Of a stretch of DNA of 17,704 nt, positions 14,778 to 17,704 are shown piece by piece. Numbering within the stretch: the stretch's first letter is position 1; each line of letters begins with the position of its first letter. A program made the position numbers and the translations under genes. Source of the stretch: Thiobacillaceae bacterium (GTDB lineage: Bacteria > Pseudomonadota > Gammaproteobacteria > Burkholderiales > Thiobacillaceae); NCBI GenBank assembly GCA_024643305.1, contig JAHENE010000009.1, forward strand, positions 1-17,704, read 5' to 3'. Below the pieces are notes generated by a model. That model was not told where the DNA came from, made no database searches, and saw only the letters and a program-made list of their open reading frames with translations.

Positions 14778-15172
14778 GGAAGTTGTTGGCCATGTCGGCA
14801 ATTTTGTTCGGCATTCTTCCCGAAGTGCAGGCAGGCGAAGCCTGGCAGCCGGTATTCGAGGATGGGCTCATCATCGTGGCAATCGATACCGCCAGCATCC
14901 GGCGCGAAAAACAAATCGCGGTGTTCCGGGAACGGCAGGTATTGCGCCGGCCCGAGGTGGATCCAGAATCCATGCGGCACATCCATGAAGTCCAGTATCG
15001 GCGTCAGGCTGACTGCTCGGGGCGTACGCTCAGCGAGTTATCACGCGCGGTATTTTCGGTGCAGGGTACGCTGGTGCGCTACGAGGCCAACTCTCCAACG
15101 TCAGCCAGGTGGGAGCCACCCCAATCCGACAAGGATTTCAGACTGATCGAAGCGGTGTGCGGCCAGGCCTGA
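14774..15172 (+). CDS. Small secreted protein, surface-adhesin E-like
   Basis: This 132-residue exported protein has a signal peptide with likely cleavage after VQA (MRKLLAMSAILFGILPEVQA). The mature part resembles the surface-adhesin protein E-like family (PF16747): a tryptophan near the start, a beta-rich body with IVAIDTASIRR, and two conserved-looking cysteines, in ADCSG and VCGQA, that could pair in the periplasm. Family assignment is moderate. A longer frame begins at 14744, but ATG 14774 overlaps the previous stop (ATGA) and starts the signal peptide properly. The last 35 bases overlap the convergent DUF3025 gene. Confidence 0.8.
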   Translation: MRKLLAMSAILFGILPEVQAGEAWQPVFEDGLIIVAIDTASIRREKQIAVFRERQVLRRPEVDPESMRHIHEVQYRRQADCSGRTLSELSRAVFSVQGTLVRYEANSPTSARWEPPQSDKDFRLIEAVCGQA

Positions 15173-15884
15173 ATATCCCGGTATTCTGGTAATAAGCCCT
15201 GTTTTCGTTGTCATCCCAGCCAGGGATACCCTGAATGGGTAGCGGCGGCAATTCCAGATCGTCGGCAGCGTGCACCAATGCAGCCGCAATTTCATCCATC
15301 GTTTCCTTGTCGTTCTCCTGCCTGTACAGGAACAGGCATTTGGCTGTCATCCCGGGAAATGGGGTCAGGCATTTTTCCAGCAGACCATGTCCAACGACAA
15401 TGAACTGCATGTATTGCGCTACATCTACGCGTGCGTCCCAGAACAGTTCCAGCCAGCGTTTGCCGCGCAGCATTTCCAAAAGATCGTGGCGCGAAGAGAT
15501 TGCCAACAATCCGCTTTCATCCAGCAGGGTGAGCTGGTCGCGCAGCCTGCCACGCTGCTTATGTTCACCAGGCTGCTGTGACAGGGTTTGGCAATGGCGC
15601 AGATTGATGGCTGATTTCAGGCGCGGGAAACGTAGCCAGGCCAGCGCATTGAGAAAATCATGCTTGTTGTTCTCGCGAGTGGGTACCTTGCCGCTGGCGG
15701 CTATTCCCATTTCATAGTCGGCTGCGGATAGCGTGCTGCTCGACGCTGTAAATTGCAAGGCATGGGCTCCATGCCGAATGCTTGATGCGGCGGCAAGACG
15801 GTTCAATGCATCCAGGTCGGTTTTGCCATCCAGCGCGGCAAGCAGATCGTGGTAGGGAGCAAAAGCCGGGTGCGAGAAACTCAT
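15138..15884 (-). CDS. DUF3025 domain-containing protein
   Basis: This 248-residue protein matches the pattern of DUF3025 (PF11227), a proteobacterial family with no assigned function. Recognisable stretches include KVPTRENNKHDFLNALAWL near residue 65, LLDESGLLAIS near 122, ELFWDARVDV near 145, and FIVVGHGLLEKCLTPFPGMT near 160. No signal peptide or membrane segment is evident. It is last in the pip-thioredoxin-DUF3025 operon and overlaps the preceding stop by four bases (ATGA). Its 3' end overlaps the convergent secreted-protein gene by 35 bases. Confidence 0.9.
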   Translation of the reverse strand: MSFSHPAFAPYHDLLAALDGKTDLDALNRLAAASSIRHGAHALQFTASSSTLSAADYEMGIAASGKVPTRENNKHDFLNALAWLRFPRLKSAINLRHCQTLSQQPGEHKQRGRLRDQLTLLDESGLLAISSRHDLLEMLRGKRWLELFWDARVDVAQYMQFIVVGHGLLEKCLTPFPGMTAKCLFLYRQENDKETMDEIAAALVHAADDLELPPLPIQGIPGWDDNENRAYYQNTGIFRPGRTPLRSV

Positions 15885-16729
15885 CCTTGTGCCAGCCGGG
15901 TTCGACAGGAACGCGTGAGCGGATGATCCGGCCCGAGCAGATCGAACAGGGCAAGCAGCGACTGGCGCGGCAGGCCATTCCGGAATTGCGGATGGTCGGC
16001 GTCAAGGGCCAGCAGCACATCCAGCGCGGACTCCAGTTTGTCTTCGCCCAGTCTCAATGCCGCCAGTTGAAAACGGGCTTCGGCTTCGTTGCTGTCAGCA
16101 GCACGGGTTTCCGTATCGACAGGCGCGGTTTCAGCAGCGTGGGCCAGTGAAAAATGGGCATGCAAATTGGCCAGTTCCTTCTGCGTGCGCAGTTCGGCCG
16201 GTAGGCTTTCCAGCAGATGTAAGGCTTGTTCATGTTCGCCATCCGCCCAAAGGAGTTTGGCAAGATCACGCGGGATCTCTGCGCTCTCAGGTTCTTCCAC
16301 AGCGGCGGCGGCAAGCAGGCGCTTGGCATCAACGGTTTGATTCTTTTGCCAGGCGGCAAGTCCTCGTGCGTAAAGGTTTACGTGATCTCTGACAATATAG
16401 CGGTCGAGCTGTTCGCGAAAACTGTTTTCGGATTCCGCACCGTGTATGGTGTGGACCACATTGCCATGGCGAAAAAACTTGACGGTCGGCACACTGTTAA
16501 CCCCGAAATCTCGCGCAATGCGGCCCAATTCATCTGTGTTGAGCATGACCAGCAGGAACTTGCCGCCATATTCGGTTGCCAGTTTTACCAGGCGCGGCAT
16601 AAGTACCATGCAGGGTCCGGCCTTAGGCGTCCAGAAATGCACGAGTACCAGGCCGCGACGAGAGTTCTCCAGTACCAGGCGAGAGAAATTATCCGCGGTG
16701 GCGTCGAATACATGGGGGGAAAGCGTCAC
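15881..16729 (-). CDS. Thioredoxin-TPR protein (CnoX/YbbN-like) with altered active site
   Basis: This 282-residue protein has an N-terminal thioredoxin fold (about residues 1-112) and a C-terminal tetratricopeptide-like helical domain (about 118-280), the layout of CnoX/YbbN chaperedoxins that pass substrates to GroEL or DnaK. The usual WCGPC is KAGPC here: Cys40 remains but the first, nucleophilic cysteine is Ala37. It cannot reduce disulfides by the normal mechanism and is probably a holdase or mixed-disulfide protector. NSVPTVKFFRHG keeps the cis-proline. The start is GTG at 16729, overlapping the pip stop by four bases (GTGA), and it overlaps DUF3025 in the same way. Confidence 0.88.
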   Translation of the reverse strand: MTLSPHVFDATADNFSRLVLENSRRGLVLVHFWTPKAGPCMVLMPRLVKLATEYGGKFLLVMLNTDELGRIARDFGVNSVPTVKFFRHGNVVHTIHGAESENSFREQLDRYIVRDHVNLYARGLAAWQKNQTVDAKRLLAAAAVEEPESAEIPRDLAKLLWADGEHEQALHLLESLPAELRTQKELANLHAHFSLAHAAETAPVDTETRAADSNEAEARFQLAALRLGEDKLESALDVLLALDADHPQFRNGLPRQSLLALFDLLGPDHPLTRSCRTRLAQG

Positions 16730-17704
16730 TGTTTTTCTTCCGTCTTTTTCGTGGGTCGGCGGCGTTTTGGTTTTTCCGGCGCAACAGACTCTTCAGGTAC
16801 GGATGCTTGGCCCAGCATGTCCTTGAAGGCTTCGGTCGCTTCCACCAGTGCGCAGGCGATGCTGGGTTCGAAGGCAGCGTGCCCGGCATCTGGAATCACT
16901 TCGTAAAAGGCTTCCGGCCATGCGCGCGCAAGTTCGTCTGCCGTGACGATGGGACAGACAGCATCATAACGGCCCTGCACGATGACAGCGGGTAGATGGC
17001 GGATTTTGTGCAAATTCTCGAGAAGGCTGTTTTCCGGAAGAAAAATATTGTTCATAAAGTAATGCGCCTCGATGCGGGCGAGTGAGAGCGCAACCGCATC
17101 GGACTCGAAGTTGTTGATCAGGTTTTCATTCGGCAGCAAGGTGGAGCAGGCCGCTTCGTAGTGTGCCCAGGCGCGTGCTGTGGGCATATGAACGGCAGGA
17201 TCTGGGTCGATCAGGCGTGCATGGTAAGCGTGCAGCAAATTGTCCCGCTCGCTTTCCGGAATAGGTGAAGTAAAGTCGCGCCATGCTTCGGGGAACAGTG
17301 TGGACATGCCGTAAAGGAACCAGTCGATTTCGCTTTCCCTGCACAGGAAAATGCCGCGCAGAATGAAACCCAGGCAGGCTTCCGGATGCGCCTCGCCGTA
17401 GGCCAGTGCGAGGGTGGATCCCCAGGAGCCTCCGAACACGAGCCATTTCTCGATATTCAGCGTTTGCCGCAGCAATTCGATATCGGCAATGAGATGCGGG
17501 GTGGTGTTGTCTGCCAATTCTGCATATGGCGTAGATTTTCCAGAACCGCGCTGATCGAGCAGAATGATGCGGTAATGGGCAGGGTCGAAGAATCTGCGCT
17601 GCATGGGCGAGGTGCCCGAGCCGGGGCCGCCATGCAGAAAAAGCACCGGCATGCCTGAGGGGTTGCCGCTTTCCTCCCAGTAGATGCTGTGCACGCCATC
17701 AACT
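16726..17704 (-). CDS. pip: Proline iminopeptidase, N-terminus beyond the window
   Basis: This alpha/beta-hydrolase of family S33 removes N-terminal proline from peptides in the cytoplasm. Visible motifs are the oxyanion HGGPGSGTSP, LLDQRGSGKSTP, nucleophile serine in FGGSWGSTLALAYG, acid in QGRYDAVCP and histidine in DAGHAAFEP. The frame stays open to the window edge (reading VDGVHSIYWEE), so the first residues, perhaps 20-30, are missing; the internal GTG at 17694 is not the true start. Oddly, the C-terminus carries an extra Lys/Arg/Pro-rich tail (PEKPKRRRPTKKTEEKQ) beyond the usual end. It heads the operon with the thioredoxin-TPR and DUF3025 genes. Confidence 0.93.
   Translation of the reverse strand, partial: VDGVHSIYWEESGNPSGMPVLFLHGGPGSGTSPMQRRFFDPAHYRIILLDQRGSGKSTPYAELADNTTPHLIADIELLRQTLNIEKWLVFGGSWGSTLALAYGEAHPEACLGFILRGIFLCRESEIDWFLYGMSTLFPEAWRDFTSPIPESERDNLLHAYHARLIDPDPAVHMPTARAWAHYEAACSTLLPNENLINNFESDAVALSLARIEAHYFMNNIFLPENSLLENLHKIRHLPAVIVQGRYDAVCPIVTADELARAWPEAFYEVIPDAGHAAFEPSIACALVEATEAFKDMLGQASVPEESVAPEKPKRRRPTKKTEEKQ

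Noticed and set aside
1..17704. CRISPR arrays, insertion sequences, tRNA or rRNA genes
   Set aside because: No regularly spaced repeats, transposase frames, terminal inverted repeats or RNA gene signatures were seen on reading both strands.

Overview
The window looks like a chromosomal segment of a moderately GC-rich, chemolithotrophic sulfur-oxidising betaproteobacterium. A Sulfuricella, Sulfurimicrobium or Thiobacillus-like member of Nitrosomonadales fits best. This rests on the sat-aprB-aprA gene set, the xseB-ispA-dxs order typical of proteobacteria, and several persulfide or sulfur-handling families. The species is inferred from gene content, not proven. No rRNA, tRNA, CRISPR array, insertion sequence, attachment site or replication origin was seen. 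No stretch longer than about 300 bases lacks a gene. The longest gap is about 270 bases, at 12041-12311.

Region 1 (1-2767, all minus strand) holds the APS pathway of sulfite oxidation: sat (ATP sulfurylase), aprB and the first 114 codons of aprA. Upstream of sat lies a separate 137-residue gene of unknown function, closed by its own intrinsic terminator. A set of CTGAAA/TTTCAG boxes sits next to a possible sat promoter.

Region 2 (2878-4892) holds a class I glutamine amidotransferase and a secreted retropepsin-like aspartic protease whose divergent start codons share the hexamer CATATG. A SAM methyltransferase converges on the protease, and the two stop codons overlap.

Region 3 (4942-8157) is a sulfur-sensing and detoxification module. 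A DsrE-family protein (followed by the methyltransferase) is divergent from an operon encoding an ArsR-rhodanese fusion regulator, a persulfide-dioxygenase-like metallo-hydrolase and an MFS transporter. A perfect 7-6-7 inverted repeat overlaps the -10 region of a good sigma70-type promoter between the two arms. This is the most promising regulatory circuit in the window.

Region 4 (8192-12040, minus strand) is housekeeping: xseB-ispA-dxs (DNA repair and isoprenoid synthesis), then folE2 (folate synthesis) with its own promoter.

Region 5 (12041-15172, plus strand) holds an orphan Rieske oxygenase alpha subunit behind an intergenic region with GAAAGTC repeats, then a strong terminator, an EamA transporter, a SpoIIAA-like protein and a small secreted protein.

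Region 6 (15138-17704, minus strand) is a tightly overlapped operon of proline iminopeptidase (start off the window), a thioredoxin-TPR protein lacking the first active-site cysteine, and a DUF3025 protein.
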